In this document: piece after piece, positions 30,849 to 31,925 of the stretch | How positions within the stretch are numbered: position 1 is the stretch's first letter | Layout: every line of letters begins with the position of its first letter | From: Rikenellaceae bacterium | Lineage (GTDB): Bacteria; Bacteroidota; Bacteroidia; Bacteroidales; UBA932 | Assembly (NCBI GenBank): GCA_900771005.1 | Contig: CAAGMI010000040.1 | Coordinates: 1 to 31,925 of the forward strand | Direction of reading: 5' to 3' | DNA: 31,925 nt | Notes under the pieces: model-generated | What the model saw: the letters and a program-made list of their open reading frames with translations, nothing else | What the model was told of the DNA's origin: nothing | The model's database searches: none | Made by a program: the position numbers and the translations under genes

Positions 30849-31467
30849 AATAATCTTTGCAAAGTGCTTTGTATCAATATGATATGAAGCATTTTCTTTT
30901 TATCTGTAGTAACATTGTAGAAACATTTAGGGTCAGACCCTCCAAAAATGTAGTTTTTCACCACTTTCCAACTGGTATGAAAATAGCATTTCTTTGGCAG
31001 TTCAATGTAACTGGAGGAAGCCACCAAATTCATCTTGTTTGTATTTCATTACATTCCTGAAAGTTTGAATCCTCTTTTTCTCTTTAGTCCCCCTACCTAT
31101 CAAATCCCCACCTCAACACTCTCTGTCAATACTCACTCATTCCAACTGGTCAGGATTTCTTCAGCACTCAACAAAATATGTATTCTATTTTATACCTATT
31201 TTCAGCAGGGGAGGAAAGACACATTAACTGCTCTATTTTTGGAGGACAAAAAATTTCCATATCCACACTTGAGAAAAGGAGGGGCAAATCATTTCCCACC
31301 CCTACCCCTTCAGCATAGAAATTTATATGCTTTTGACCATACAATAAAAGGAGTGACACTAAAAATGCCACTCCCAAATCTGTATTTCTGAATCATTGTA
31401 AAAGCACTTGCAGAAAGGCTATTTTTAGCCTATTTCAGCCACTTTGTCAGAAGTTCTGATAAATCTA
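30849..31467. other. Gene-free AT-rich region next to tRNA-Arg, with short repeats
   Basis: I see no convincing gene in these 619 bases. It holds the 10-bp palindrome CTTTGCAAAG (30855-30864) just after the tRNA; the near-perfect palindrome AGGGTC-A-GACCCT (30929-30941); two identical 11-mers TTCCAACTGGT (30966-30976 and 31140-31150); a copy of the tRNA T-loop 11-mer GTTTGAATCCT (31063-31073; tRNA 30825-30835); a G-poor tract at 31068-31147; and a small hairpin at 31350-31374 (GGAGTG/CACTCC). These fit an attachment-site region or non-coding end of a mobile element, but no integrase is visible. Confidence 0.5.
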
Positions 31468-31815
31468 TCAATCCCCTTCTTTATTCTCATTATGGGGCTT
31501 GTTTTCATTATCCAAAGACTCCAAGATTTTATCTGTCACATCCCATTCACTTGATTCTGTTTCCTGCAACTTGTCAAATGATTTCTTGATAGTGTTTCTT
31601 CTTGAATCTTTGTCCTGCTTACTCAAGCAGTCAGCATCCCTAATAGCCTGATATATCTGCTTTTTTGCTTCAGCAATAGGTTTCCCCTCATTCATCAGGA
31701 CTTTGGCAAATTCTCCTACAACTATATCTGTAGCATTGTAGTTTTTCTTGTCTGTTGGTTTGAGCAATTCTTTCATTGGTTGCAACTGATGATATTGTAA
31801 AATAAGTTTTAGCAC
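31468..31815 (-). CDS. Hypothetical protein (unrecognised, small and charged)
   Basis: A 115-residue protein from ATG 31815, or 102 from the in-frame ATG at 31776 (MKELLKPTDKKNYNATDIVV), which I favour because the first residues (MLKLILQYHQLQP) look like untranslated leader. It is rich in Lys, Glu, Asp and Asn and appears helical, with KKQIYQAIRDADCLSKQD and NTIKKSFDKLQE. I recognise no domain, signal peptide or cysteine pattern. Its DNA is about 35 % G+C in one 60-base count against 48 % in trkA, and its codons differ from the core genes, consistent with transfer. A near-match TAATTTTC lies shortly upstream. No function is assigned. Confidence 0.5.
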   Translation of the reverse strand: MLKLILQYHQLQPMKELLKPTDKKNYNATDIVVGEFAKVLMNEGKPIAEAKKQIYQAIRDADCLSKQDKDSRRNTIKKSFDKLQETESSEWDVTDKILESLDNENKPHNENKEGD

Positions 31816-31897
31816 ATGACAATTTTTGAAAATTATCGCTGTATATTGTTGATTATCAATTAATTAAACTTGCAAAAGACCTCGAAATTTTGTAACT

Positions 31898-31922
31898 TTA
31901 TAAGTACCCTTAATACTTATAA
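31898..31922. repeat. Perfect 9-bp inverted repeat at the right edge
   Basis: TTATAAGTA (31898-31906) and TACTTATAA (31914-31922) with a 7-nt spacer. It lies about 80 bp upstream of the hypothetical gene at 31468-31815, in a 110-nt stretch with no gene. It could be an operator, a recombinase site, or a weak AT hairpin. Confidence 0.6.
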
Positions 31923-31925
31923 TCA

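Noticed and set aside
31297..31310. G-quadruplex on the minus strand
   Set aside because: GGGGTAGGGGTGGG has only three G-runs; four are needed for a standard intramolecular quadruplex.
31168..31377. 69-residue open frame on the minus strand in the AT-rich region
   Set aside because: Short, with no recognisable features, no promoter box and no start context; it spans the 31350-31374 hairpin.
1..31925. CRISPR array, transposase, insertion sequence or rRNA gene
   Set aside because: No regularly spaced repeats, no transposase or integrase motifs and no rRNA sequence were seen in the window.

Overview
The window is chromosomal DNA from a member of the Bacteroidota, most likely order Bacteroidales. 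The evidence is the repeated -7 promoter box TAnnTTTG, in two clear cases with a TTG exactly 19 nt upstream, and the near absence of Shine-Dalgarno sequences. The gene set fits too: NifJ-type pyruvate:ferredoxin oxidoreductase, a DUF1573 protein, an SDR-type partner of UxuA, and alanine/glutamate-rich tails on ribosomal proteins. Short counts put core genes near 48 % G+C. I cannot name the genus; an anaerobic gut Bacteroidales of the Rikenellaceae or UBA932 kind is a guess.

Layout. 1-250: a leftward promoter leaving the window, a patch of overlapping inverted repeats, and tRNA-Arg(CCG) on the minus strand with its own promoter. 259-1169: yccF-apt operon (minus), divergent from fabD (1250-2116). 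2119-4117: uxuA plus an SDR mannonate oxidoreductase (minus), divergent from nifJ (4216-7740) across a 98-nt region holding both promoters. 7783-8157: a one-domain LysR-type regulator. 8276-11080: a secreted M16 zinc protease. 11200-12201: a predicted lipoprotein that looks like an adenine deaminase lacking its catalytic barrel, bracketed by two large stem-loops. 12310-12483: a 2[4Fe-4S] ferredoxin (minus). 12588-15414: DUF1573-parE-acyltransferase. 15498-16628: rpsF-rpsR-rplI. 16700-19053: POT peptide transporter and a Gly/Met-rich secreted protein (minus). 19120-28422: a tightly packed series lpxL-like, pepD, DUF2400, zeta-like kinase, tldD, tldE, slyD-like, GT2, trkA. 28489-30222: grpE-dnaJ. 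30326-30742: rplS, then tRNA-Arg(ACG).

After that tRNA the character changes. The last kilobase is mostly AT-rich, has one unrecognised small ORF and several short repeats, and looks like the edge of an integrated element; no integrase is in view.

Functional links. UxuA and its SDR partner feed hexuronates toward KDG and pyruvate. NifJ, divergent from them, oxidises pyruvate and reduces ferredoxin; the small ferredoxin may be an acceptor. The main novelty candidate is the barrel-less adenine-deaminase-like lipoprotein. Others are the zeta-type kinase with no antitoxin inside a housekeeping operon, the set of leaderless or near-leaderless genes, and the AT-rich boundary at tRNA-Arg.
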